Assembly: GCA_030746635.1 (NCBI GenBank)
Contig: JASLMH010000010.1
Location: 1-50,438, forward strand
DNA from: Alphaproteobacteria bacterium
GTDB taxonomy: Bacteria; Pseudomonadota; Alphaproteobacteria; GCA-2731375
Direction: 5' to 3'
Length of the DNA: 50,438 nucleotides
Below the pieces are notes generated by a model, which was not told the origin of the DNA, ran no database searches, and worked only from the letters and a program-made list of their open reading frames with translations. Positions 27,773 to 35,480 of the stretch are shown here, one piece after another (position 1 is the stretch's first letter; each line of letters starts with the position of its first letter). The position numbers and the translations under genes are program-made.

Positions 27773-29767
27773 ATGTCCTATCACGTAAGCGAAGACCATC
27801 TTTTCACCTTCGCTATCGTCGCGGATACCCATGTCACCGAGGCGGAGGCTACGGCTATCGGTGGATATGATGTGGACACTGTAAAACTGGGAGCGGCACG
27901 ATCAGCTTATGTGGTCCGTGAGCTCAATCGTCTGGCGCCTGACTTTGTCGTTCATCTCGGCGACATCACCCACCCCGAACCTGGCACGCCGGCCTATGAG
28001 GATTCGGCAGAGCGTTTTCACACGGTCTACGAAGCGCTCGAATGCCCGCTCTATCTGGTGGCCGGAAATCACGATATCGGCGAAAAGGCCTTTGTTGGCG
28101 AGCCCCTGCTGTGTCAGCAGGCGCAGCGCACCGTCAACGATGACATGATCGCTGAGTACGAGCGGCATTTTCAGGCCCAGTACTATTCCTTCGAACACCA
28201 GGACTGCCTGTTCGTGATCATAAACGGCATGATCGTCAACTCGGGTCTGGTCTGCGAGGAGCAACAGCGTCAATGGCTCGAATCCCTGCTCGACGCGAAC
28301 CCGCGGCGGCGCGTCTTCATGTTTTCGCATTACCCACCTTATCTGTCTCGCAAGGACGAGACGGGCCATTATGATGCCACGGACGAGCCGGGTCGGTCGC
28401 GGCTGCTGGGGGTTTTGGAGCGCCACAGGGTCGAAGCTTTTTACGCCGGACATGTCCATAACTTCTTTTTCAATCGTCATGGCGATACCAGTTGTTACGT
28501 GCTGCCGTCGGTCTGTTTCCTGCGCCACGACTACCACGAGTTGTTCCGCGTTGCGCCAGGCATGAAACAGGGACGACACGACGGCGCCAAGCTTGGTTAT
28601 GCCGTTGTCCAGGTCCATAGCGCGGGGCACCTTAATCACATCGTCCGCACCCATGGTCGCACTGATGACCCGGCCGGGGAGGCTGATCATCCTCTGCCAC
28701 TGGTTCACGGCCTAGCACCGAACCACGGCGGTGTCGGCCTCGATCTGCGCCAACCCTGGTGCGACAGCGCCAACATACCCACACCCTGGGGGCTGGATGT
28801 CTTCAGACGCAAGCGGGTCCGCAATGACTATCCGCTCTTGGCCCTTTGGGAGATGGGTATTCGCAACTTACGGGTACCCCTCGACGATCTTGCCGATGCA
28901 GAGACGCGGAACCGCATGGCCGAATTGACAGCGCTTGGCCACCGCTTCACCGCCTATTCCTACGGATTGCCCAAGGGTGCGGCGCGGCAGGCCCTGACCG
29001 ATCATGGCCAAATACTGAGCGCTTGGGAGGTTATCGCACCAACCACCAGTGCGCCTGAATTGCTCGCGGACATTGCCGCCCTAAAGGGTGGGACACAGGT
29101 CTTTTTCAACGCCTACCGGGCGGGTGCGAAGACGTTCAGTGGCAGCCATGGCTTGGACGCCGACGAGTACGGCACGGCTGAAGCGCTGCTCGCCCTCGAC
29201 GGCGCAAGGCAAGCCATCGACGGCTTGGTCTTTGGCATCCGTTGGCGGGAAGCACCGGTGCCGGCCATGATAGCGGCCCGGGACAGCGTCGCCGGGCTGG
29301 GGGTCATGGCGGCTGTCCATGTGCAGTTCGCTCACCGCAGGCCGTTGGAACAGGATGAAATCGAGCGCCACGACGCCAATCGTATCGCAGAGGCCGTGGT
29401 CGGCGCCCTGGCCCACGATGATATGGCGGTCTTTCTCGATAACTTCACAGGTATCGATCGGGGCTACTATTTCAGCGGCGGCCTGGTTGACCGGCTTTAC
29501 AACCCACTTTCCGGCGCCCACATCGTCCGCCACCTGCACGCCGCTTTGCCGGATGGATGCCAAATTGGTGCGATGAGTCAAAACAACAATGACCGGGTAG
29601 TTGAGCTGCGTAAACCCGACGGCACGTTGCTGTTGCCTGCAGCCGATACCGACCCGGCATCGCTGCCATCTGTGCCATCACGCACGACGGGACACTGGAT
29701 TGACCTGAACAGCGGGAAAACGGCGGTGGAGCGCCTTACCGGTCCCGCCCTGGTAATTCCTGAATAG
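27773..29767 (+). CDS. Metallophosphoesterase with large uncharacterised C-terminal domain
   Basis: A 664-residue two-part protein. Residues about 10-320 are a calcineurin-like phosphoesterase with every metal motif: DTH (18-20), GD (63-64), GNHD (98-101), His186 (SHYPPY) and GHVH (226-229). Residues about 330-664 do not match a domain I recognise. Alternating short hydrophobic strands and helices (GIRNLRVPL, GTQVFFNAY, GLVFGIRW, LGVMAAVHV, DMAVFLDNF) could form a beta/alpha barrel. No signal peptide is seen. ATG 27773 is preceded by AAAGGAAG; the frame opens 78 bases earlier. The domestic substrate is unknown; phosphodiesterase or nucleotidase activity is inferred. GC is low (31 of 60 at 28321-28380), and repeat copies B and C flank it. 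Confidence 0.82.
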   Translation: MSYHVSEDHLFTFAIVADTHVTEAEATAIGGYDVDTVKLGAARSAYVVRELNRLAPDFVVHLGDITHPEPGTPAYEDSAERFHTVYEALECPLYLVAGNHDIGEKAFVGEPLLCQQAQRTVNDDMIAEYERHFQAQYYSFEHQDCLFVIINGMIVNSGLVCEEQQRQWLESLLDANPRRRVFMFSHYPPYLSRKDETGHYDATDEPGRSRLLGVLERHRVEAFYAGHVHNFFFNRHGDTSCYVLPSVCFLRHDYHELFRVAPGMKQGRHDGAKLGYAVVQVHSAGHLNHIVRTHGRTDDPAGEADHPLPLVHGLAPNHGGVGLDLRQPWCDSANIPTPWGLDVFRRKRVRNDYPLLALWEMGIRNLRVPLDDLADAETRNRMAELTALGHRFTAYSYGLPKGAARQALTDHGQILSAWEVIAPTTSAPELLADIAALKGGTQVFFNAYRAGAKTFSGSHGLDADEYGTAEALLALDGARQAIDGLVFGIRWREAPVPAMIAARDSVAGLGVMAAVHVQFAHRRPLEQDEIERHDANRIAEAVVGALAHDDMAVFLDNFTGIDRGYYFSGGLVDRLYNPLSGAHIVRHLHAALPDGCQIGAMSQNNNDRVVELRKPDGTLLLPAADTDPASLPSVPSRTTGHWIDLNSGKTAVERLTGPALVIPE

Positions 29768-29889
29768 AAAACCCATTCAACTGGTGATGATACGGTAATG
29801 GGTATCCTGGCGAATCATCCCGGCGCCTCTTTCGGCTCTAATACGGCCAACAACAGAAGTTGCTTTGCGAGAGCCTCGGATTACTGCTC

Positions 29890-29960
29890 CGGGTCATTCA
29901 GTAACGTCAGCCTGGCCGCCTCCGGGCGGCAGCTATCGGAGGTGCAGCGGCCGTGGCGGG
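29890..29960 (+). repeat. Dispersed repeat, copy C
   Basis: Copy C begins CGGGTCATTCAGTAACGTCAG, continues with GCCGCC-TCCG-GGCGGC (a hairpin at the same place as in copy B but with different bases), and ends GCTATCGGAGG plus TGCAGCGGCCGTGGCG, nearly identical to copy A. It fills the middle of the gap 29768-30070, which otherwise holds only the REP-like segment at 30029. Confidence 0.7.
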
Positions 29961-30028
29961 CCGCGGGCGTGATCGGCACGGCCGGCGGGCGAATTGCCGA
30001 CGCCGACATACTTCATAATTCGGCGGGC

Positions 30029-30054
30029 AATTAAGTATTGTGTCCCCGGAACTT
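30029..30054. repeat. REP-like segment (single arm)
   Basis: AATTAAGTATTGTGTCCCC followed by GGAACTT matches one arm of the inverted repeat at 35443-35472 (AATTAAGTTTCCTGTCCCC and so on) at about 20 of 26 positions. A direct repeat of CCCCGGAACTTGTC follows. This family resembles the REP sequences mobilised by REP-associated tyrosine transposases; no transposase is present here. Confidence 0.6.
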
Positions 30055-30070
30055 GTCTCCCCGGAACTTG

Positions 30071-31033
30071 TCAGGCCTCGAAATCGTGCGCCGCTGGAAA
30101 GCCCTGCAGCGAAACCGGGGGCACGACCTCGGCGAAGCCGCGGACCCGGCGCATGACATCGGACAGCGGTCTCTCGCCGAGCGGACAGAGGGCGACGCAC
30201 GCGATTTTGCACAATCTGTTGCCAAACCCGTCGATGGCCAAGTAGTCGTTCCCCGTATAATCAACGCCGGGCAGGTCGGGCGGGTATCGCTTCTTGAATT
30301 CCTCTTTCACCTCTTGGTAAGAGGTGCCGCTGCGGCCGGCATCGGCAAAGCAGCGCAAATGGCCGACCCTGCCTTCGCGGCTGATGGCGCGGGTTGGGCA
30401 AACGCGCCAGCAGATGTCGCAGCTCGGTGGGCAGGGATCCCCCTCAAGTAGTGGGTCGGCGCTGAGTGGGGCCTGGCTCAGAACTGCGCCGAGACGGATT
30501 CGAGTACCGTATTGCGGGCTGGCGACAAGGCCGTTTTTAGCCTTGCGGCCGAGGCCGGCCAGAACCGCCGCTCGTTTCATGCTGAAGAGGCCGTATGCCG
30601 GCGCGATGATGCTATCGTCTGCATCCGCCTCGGGGTCGTAGCGGGCGCCGATGTTGTAGCCCATCGGCGCCGAGCGATAACCCCGCGCCTCGAGCCAGCT
30701 GGCGAGACCGTGGGTGATCTCGTTGAGCCGGCGGTTGAGGAAGACGTAGCCGAAGTTGCCCTGCACGCCCGTGGTTCGGCAAGCCGTCGTCGTGGTGTCA
30801 ACGACGCCGTCGAGCAGCCGGACGGCGACCATGACGACGCTCCGCGTGCTCGGCATCAGCTCGCTCGGTCGATAGCCGCTGTGGGGATAGACGGGCACCG
30901 TCTTGGTGTCGAATGGCGGCGGCTCGTTCCAGCGCTCCACCGTCGCCACGGTGATCTCATCGGCACCGAGGGCGCGGCCCTGGCGCTTTACTTCATCGGT
31001 CAGGTCGGGGAGCATGGCTTCGGTGCGTGTCAT
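30071..31033 (-). CDS. 4Fe-4S protein related to epoxyqueuosine reductase (QueG) / reductive dehalogenase
   Basis: A 320-residue iron-sulfur protein. CPPSCDICWRVCP (Cys201, 205, 208, 212) binds one 4Fe-4S cluster, and CKIACVALCP near residue 285 supplies cysteines for a second or partial one. The upstream part (GYNIGARYDPEA, MKRAAVLAGLGRKAKNGLVASPQYGTRIRLGAVL) matches the domain shared by QueG and reductive dehalogenases, where a cobamide binds. True QueG has conserved tRNA-binding repeats that are not evident here, so this is probably a paralogue with a different substrate. Start at ATG 31033 (MTRTEAML). It is a lone gene in the accessory block. Confidence 0.8.
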   Translation of the reverse strand: MTRTEAMLPDLTDEVKRQGRALGADEITVATVERWNEPPPFDTKTVPVYPHSGYRPSELMPSTRSVVMVAVRLLDGVVDTTTTACRTTGVQGNFGYVFLNRRLNEITHGLASWLEARGYRSAPMGYNIGARYDPEADADDSIIAPAYGLFSMKRAAVLAGLGRKAKNGLVASPQYGTRIRLGAVLSQAPLSADPLLEGDPCPPSCDICWRVCPTRAISREGRVGHLRCFADAGRSGTSYQEVKEEFKKRYPPDLPGVDYTGNDYLAIDGFGNRLCKIACVALCPLGERPLSDVMRRVRGFAEVVPPVSLQGFPAAHDFEA

Positions 31034-31376
31034 GGCACGATCGTACCCTTGGCTAAGATTTCCCGGATATCTGCTGCTATGCCCCCTCCGCATGCGAGGC
31101 TAGCAGAACATGCGCGAAAAATGATGGGCTAATGTGCGACGGTGCATACGGCGGCCGCTAATGCAAGTCTGCGATGACCCTTTCGGTGCGGACGACCAAT
31201 ATGCCCGCTCGGCTATCTTTGAAAAACGAAACTCATGCCGCGGCGGGCAATCGAGCGTACGTCGCCTTCGGGTCATTTTGTAGCTTCGGCACTTCGCGGC
31301 GTCCGCGGTCGCTTTCGGTGAGAGGCGACGCGGCCGCATCCGGCCAATACGGTGCGATAACCGAAATCATGAACGC

Positions 31377-32147
31377 CTACTGCGCGGTGTAGCCGCCGTC
31401 GACCACCAGTTCCGTGCCGGTGACGAAGTCGGAGGCGTCCGAGGCCAGGAACAGGATGGCGTTGGCGATATCCATCGGCTGACCGAGGCGGCCGATGGGG
31501 TGCAACTGCCGCAGCTTCTCCAGCGCCTCCTGCTGTCCCGCTTCGTCGCGATGGGAGACCATGCCGCGGACCATCGGCGTATCGGTGGTGCCCGGATGCA
31601 CCGAGTTGACCCGGACCTTGTAGCCGTAGTGCGCCGCCTCCATGGCGGCGGCCTTGGTCAGCAGGCGGACGCCGCCCTTGGAGGCGCAATAGGCCAGTTG
31701 CCGCATCACCCCGATCATGCCGGCGATGGAGGAGATGTTGATGATCGAGCCGCCGCCATCCCGCATCGCCGCCATGCCGTACTTGGTGCCGAGGAAGGTG
31801 CCGTCCAGGTTGATCGAGGTGACCTTGCGGAAATCCGCCAGGCTGGTATCGGGGATCTTGCGCACCATCTCGATGCCGGCGCTGTTGACCAGGATCGCCA
31901 AGCCGCCGAAGCGCTCCAGCACGGCCGCCATGGCGGCCTCCCAGGCGGCCTCGTCGGTGACGTCGAGGGGGAAGAAGGCAGCCTCGCCGCCCGCCGCCGC
32001 GATCGCCGCCACGGTATCGGCGCCGCCGGCCGCATCGATGTCGGTGACCGCCACCCCAGCGCCCCGCTCGGCCAGCAGCAGTGCCGCCTGCCGGCCGATG
32101 CCGGAGGCGCCGCCGGTGATCAACGCCACCTTGCCCTGTACGTCCAT
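31377..32147 (-). CDS. Short-chain dehydrogenase/reductase, tandem copy 1
   Basis: A 256-residue classical SDR with TGGASGIG (11-18), the NSAG element, NISSIAG, the active-site tyrosine and lysine in YCASKGG, and the terminal TELVVDGGYTAQ. ATDID-type acidic residues after the second strand (TDID) suggest NAD. It is about 70% identical by eye to the next gene upstream, 30 bp away, so the two arose by tandem duplication. Family relatives oxidise cyclic or steroid alcohols; the substrate here is unknown. Confidence 0.9.
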   Translation of the reverse strand: MDVQGKVALITGGASGIGRQAALLLAERGAGVAVTDIDAAGGADTVAAIAAAGGEAAFFPLDVTDEAAWEAAMAAVLERFGGLAILVNSAGIEMVRKIPDTSLADFRKVTSINLDGTFLGTKYGMAAMRDGGGSIINISSIAGMIGVMRQLAYCASKGGVRLLTKAAAMEAAHYGYKVRVNSVHPGTTDTPMVRGMVSHRDEAGQQEALEKLRQLHPIGRLGQPMDIANAILFLASDASDFVTGTELVVDGGYTAQ

Positions 32148-32177
32148 GCCCGTCGTTCCTTCCTATAACGCGCCCGG

Positions 32178-32954
32178 TCAGCCGATGGTCAGGCCGCCGT
32201 CGACCACGATTTCGGCGCCGGTGATGAAATCGGCTGCGTCCGAGGCCAGGAACAGGATCACCTTGGCCACGTCGATCGGCTGGCCCAGGCGCCCGGCCGG
32301 CTGCATCTGCCGCAACTTCTCCATCGCCGCCCGTTGGCCGGCCTCGTCATGGTGGGCCACCATGCCGTGCACCATCGGCGTCTCGATGGTGCCGGGATGC
32401 ACCGAGTTGACCCGCACGTTGTAGCCGTAGTGCGCTGCCTCCATGGCCGCCGCCTTGGTCAACAGCCGCACCGCCCCCTTGGAGGCGCAATAGGCAATCT
32501 GCCGGATCTGGCCGTTGATGCCGGCGACCGAGGAGATGTTGACGATGGCGCCGCCGCCGCCCTGGCGCATCGCCGTCATGCCAAGCTTGGTGCCCAGGAA
32601 GGTGCCGTCCAGGTTGATCGCCGTGACCCGGCGAAAATCGGCCAGGCTGGTATCGGGGATCTTGCGCACCAGTTCGATGCCGGCGCCGTTGACCAGCACC
32701 TGCAGACCACCGAAGCGTTCGACCACCGCCGGCACCGTGGCCTCCCAGGCCGCCTCGTCGGCGACGTCGAGGGGGAAGAAGGCGGCCGCGCCGCCCGCCG
32801 CCGCGATCCGCGCGACGGTCTCGGCACCGCCCCCTTCGTCGATATCGGCCACCGCCACCCTGGCACCCTGGGCGGCGAACAGGCAGGCGGTCTCCCGCCC
32901 GATGCCCGAGGCACCGCCGGTGATCAGCGCCACCTTGTCCCGTAGTTCAGCCAT
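32178..32954 (-). CDS. Short-chain dehydrogenase/reductase, tandem copy 2
   Basis: A 258-residue SDR with the same motif set as its neighbour: TGGASGIG, NGAGIELVRKIPDTSLADFR, NISSVAG, YCASKGA and the EIVVDGG end. Long identical stretches with copy 1 include VRKIPDTSLADFR and LLTKAAAMEAAHYGY. Differences cluster around the substrate loop (NGQIRQ against IGVMRQ, and the region after HPGT), consistent with divergence of specificity after duplication. It starts 12 bp after the DUF3237 gene, so rhodanese, DUF3237 and both SDRs are probably one transcript. Confidence 0.9.
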   Translation of the reverse strand: MAELRDKVALITGGASGIGRETACLFAAQGARVAVADIDEGGGAETVARIAAAGGAAAFFPLDVADEAAWEATVPAVVERFGGLQVLVNGAGIELVRKIPDTSLADFRRVTAINLDGTFLGTKLGMTAMRQGGGGAIVNISSVAGINGQIRQIAYCASKGAVRLLTKAAAMEAAHYGYNVRVNSVHPGTIETPMVHGMVAHHDEAGQRAAMEKLRQMQPAGRLGQPIDVAKVILFLASDAADFITGAEIVVDGGLTIG

Positions 32955-32966
32955 GCAAACTCTCCG

Positions 32967-33428
32967 TCACAGAATCTCGTGCACGGCGTAGCTCACGCCG
33001 GCATTGGGCAGGGTCCGGCCGACGCCGACGGCGACCAGGCGGTTCAGCCAGGCATAGCGCCCATCGCCGGTCTCGAAGTAGGGCGTGGTGCGGAAATAGT
33101 ATTGCTCCGGGTCGACGTCGCCGTGCGTGAAGGCCCGGCGCATCATCTCCCGGCTGCCATGCATCAGGCCGGTGTAGGACATGTAGATCGGGGCGTCGTC
33201 GTCGGTGCGCAGCAACAGCCGCACGTCCAGCCGGCCGACCCGGTCGAAGCGGCTGAGCGCCCACTCGCCGCCGCCGGGGGTGATCTCGCCGCGCAGGCGC
33301 TCGCCCTCGAATTGGCCGTGGGTGACGTGGGTGATCTGCCGGCGGCCGAGGGGCGTCAGGCCGATATCCTCGAACGGCGTCAGATAGGCGGTCATCTCGA
33401 ACAGCGGCCGGCTTTGCAGCCCGGCCAT
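32967..33428 (-). CDS. DUF3237 family protein
   Basis: A 153-residue DUF3237 protein, predicted beta-rich and soluble. Family features are PLGRRQITHVTHGQFEGERLRGEITPGGGEWALSRFDRVGRLDVRLLLRTDDDAPIYMSYTG and the Tyr-rich YYFRTTPYFETGDGRYAWLNRLVAVG. The function is not known. Its ATG at 33428 overlaps the rhodanese stop by one base (TGATG), showing translational coupling. DUF3237 genes are often seen next to SDRs and acyl-CoA enzymes, which agrees with this operon. Confidence 0.88.
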   Translation of the reverse strand: MAGLQSRPLFEMTAYLTPFEDIGLTPLGRRQITHVTHGQFEGERLRGEITPGGGEWALSRFDRVGRLDVRLLLRTDDDAPIYMSYTGLMHGSREMMRRAFTHGDVDPEQYYFRTTPYFETGDGRYAWLNRLVAVGVGRTLPNAGVSYAVHEIL

Positions 33429-34300
33429 CAGCCGGTCTCCATGGGCAGGTCCGGGTCGTTGGCCCATTCCGAGAGGGAGTTGTCGTAGATGGCGATGCCG
33501 TCCTGGCCGAGCAGGGCCAGGGCGAAGGCGTCGGCCGAGGCGGCGATGCCGCCGCCGCAATAGAAGATGGTGCGCCCCTTGTCGGTGGCGCCGACCTCGG
33601 CGAATTTTTCGCGCAGTGTCGCGGCGTCCAGGAAGGTGTTGCTGTCCCGGTCGATCAGGTCCAGGGCCGGCAGGCAGGTGCTGTTGGCGATGCGGCCGGG
33701 GCGGCCGTAGTGGGTCTCGGCCTCGCCGCGATGCTGGCGCCGGGTCAGGGCGTTGACCACCGCCGCGCCGGGGTCGGCCAGGGCGGCCAGGACGTCGTCC
33801 TTTTGGGCGATCAGGCCGGGGCGCGGGGCGGGCGTGAAGCTGGCCGGGGGATAGACGCAGGGCTCGGTCGACACGGGCCGTTCCTCGGCCTGCCATTTCT
33901 GGTAGCCGCCGTTCAACACCGCCGCGCCCTCGCAACCGAAGGCCCGCAGCATCCACCAGATGCGGGTCGCCCACCACATGGTGCCGGCGCTGTACAGCAC
34001 CACCCGGTGACCATCGCCGAGGCCCTTGCCGCCCATGGCGGCGGCGAAGTGCTCGGCCGACGGCATGGTGAAGCGCAGGCGGCTGGCGCTATCGGACAAT
34101 TCGGCCTGCAAATCCAGATAACCGGCGCCGGGGATGTGCCCGGCCTGATAGTCGGCCAGGCCGCTCTGCACCCGGTACACCGTCTTCGGGTCCGGGATCA
34201 GGTGGGTGGTGCAGTCGAAGATCCGCAACGCCGGATCGTCCAGGTGCTCGGCCAGCCAGGCGGTCTCGACCAGGTATTCGGGGTGGGCGTAGTCGCTCAT
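33428..34300 (-). CDS. Sulfurtransferase (thiosulfate / 3-mercaptopyruvate type, tandem rhodanese)
   Basis: A 290-residue two-domain rhodanese. The N-terminal inactive domain contains the conserved GHIPGAGYLDLQAELSD. The C-terminal active domain contains Cys248 in FYCGGGIAAS; the loop CGGGIAA differs from the usual CGSGVTA of SseA, so the preferred sulfur donor is uncertain. I start at MSDYAHPEYL because GGAGGA lies 8 bases upstream; an in-frame start exists 15 bases earlier. It heads a four-gene minus-strand operon and is divergent from the ketopantoate-reductase-like gene across 106 bp. Confidence 0.9.
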   Translation of the reverse strand: MSDYAHPEYLVETAWLAEHLDDPALRIFDCTTHLIPDPKTVYRVQSGLADYQAGHIPGAGYLDLQAELSDSASRLRFTMPSAEHFAAAMGGKGLGDGHRVVLYSAGTMWWATRIWWMLRAFGCEGAAVLNGGYQKWQAEERPVSTEPCVYPPASFTPAPRPGLIAQKDDVLAALADPGAAVVNALTRRQHRGEAETHYGRPGRIANSTCLPALDLIDRDSNTFLDAATLREKFAEVGATDKGRTIFYCGGGIAASADAFALALLGQDGIAIYDNSLSEWANDPDLPMETG

Positions 34301-34406
34301 TCTTGGTTCCTCCACTCCCGCTACCTATAGCAAACATTCGCATGGGTGCGGACTCCGGGGAAAAACGCTCTAGACTGACGGCCGGGCGGCATAGGGAGGT
34401 TTCGCC

Positions 34407-35372
34407 ATGAGGATCTGCATTATCGGTGCCGGCGCCATGGGCGGGCTGTACGGCGGCCGCCTGGTGCTGGCCGGCCAGGAGGTCTGTTTCGTCGACAAGC
34501 GGGACGCTACCGTGGCGGCGTTCAACGGCGACGGTTTGCACTACGACGGCGTCGACGGCGAGCACTGGATCAAGGCGCCGGCGGCCACGTCGGCCGCGGG
34601 CTTCGCGCCGGCCGACATCGCCTTCATCCACACCGACACCAACAACACCCGGGCGGCGGCGGAACACGCGCAGACGGTGCTGGCCGACGACGGCTGGGCG
34701 GTGACCTTCCAGAACGGCGTCGGCAACGTCGAGACCCTGGCGGAGGTACTGGGGGCCGAGCGGGTGGTCGGCGGCATCAGTTATCACAGCGCCGCCTCGC
34801 CGGAACCGGGGCATTCCACCCACACCAACGCGAATAAGACCTGGATCGGCGAGTTGGCGGGCGGCGGCAGCGCCCGGGTCGAGCAATTGCGGGAATTACT
34901 GGCGGAGGCCGGTTTCGATGTGCATATCGCCGACAGTATCGTCTCGGTGATCTGGACCAAGTTCATGCTGAACTGCGCGGTCAATCCGATCTGCGCCATC
35001 ACCGGCTTCCGTTCTGGCGAGATCGGCACCAACCCCGCCGCCATGGAGATGCAGGAGCTGGTGCTGGACGAAGTGCTGGCGGTGATCGAGGCCAAGGGCA
35101 TCCCCCTGACCGATCCCGACCCCAAGGGCTCCATCAAGAAGATTTTGGGCCGGATCTATAACAAGCCGTCGATGCTGCAGCACATGGAGGCCGGGCTGCC
35201 GACCGAGATCGACAGCCTGAACGGCGCCGTCGTCCGCGAGGGTGCCGCCCTGGGCATCCCGACGCCCTACAACCATGCCCTGACCCTGCTGATCAAGGCC
35301 CGCAACGCCCACATGATCCAGGCCATCCACGGCCCGCCCATCGACTACGAGGCGCTGGAGTCAGCAACGTAA
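34407..35372 (+). CDS. Ketopantoate reductase-family oxidoreductase (PanE/ApbA-like)
   Basis: A 321-residue NAD(P)-dependent 2-hydroxyacid dehydrogenase. The Rossmann motif GAGAMGGLYGGRL is at 8-20. The family motifs TFQNGVGNVETLAEVLG and WTKFMLNCAVNPICAITG (catalytic Lys) and the C-terminal LPTEIDSLNGAVVREGAALGIPTPYN all match PanE. It could make pantoate for CoA synthesis, but many PanE-like paralogues near catabolic genes reduce other 2-oxoacids, and no other pan genes are present. It ends just before an inverted REP pair. Confidence 0.87.
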   Translation: MRICIIGAGAMGGLYGGRLVLAGQEVCFVDKRDATVAAFNGDGLHYDGVDGEHWIKAPAATSAAGFAPADIAFIHTDTNNTRAAAEHAQTVLADDGWAVTFQNGVGNVETLAEVLGAERVVGGISYHSAASPEPGHSTHTNANKTWIGELAGGGSARVEQLRELLAEAGFDVHIADSIVSVIWTKFMLNCAVNPICAITGFRSGEIGTNPAAMEMQELVLDEVLAVIEAKGIPLTDPDPKGSIKKILGRIYNKPSMLQHMEAGLPTEIDSLNGAVVREGAALGIPTPYNHALTLLIKARNAHMIQAIHGPPIDYEALESAT

Positions 35373-35376
35373 TTTC

Positions 35377-35472
35377 GGTAATTTCGGGGACAGGATACTT
35401 AATTACGATGACGACCGTGGCAGACCGGCATTGATCATGGGCGTAATTAAGTTTCCTGTCCCCGAAATTACC
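35377..35472. repeat. Inverted REP pair (BIME-like), possible bidirectional terminator
   Basis: Two 30-base arms (35377-35406 and 35443-35472) are complementary at 29 of 30 positions, with a 36-base spacer. Each arm reads GGTAATTTCGGGGACAGG followed by (A/T) ACTTAATTAC. This sequence style is known from REP elements linked to IS200-like REP-associated tyrosine transposases. The pair lies between convergent panE-like and priA genes, where it could end both transcripts. No transposase gene is nearby. Confidence 0.85.
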
Positions 35473-35480
35473 TGCGCGGC

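Noticed and set aside
26701..29960. Reading the A/B/C repeats as integron attC sites with gene cassettes
   Set aside because: No GTTRRRY core sites or integrase are present, and the downstream QueG-like gene runs in the opposite direction.
31174..31392. 72-codon ORF between the QueG-like gene and SDR copy 1
   Set aside because: It overlaps the end of the SDR gene in antisense and has no family resemblance; it is probably a chance frame.
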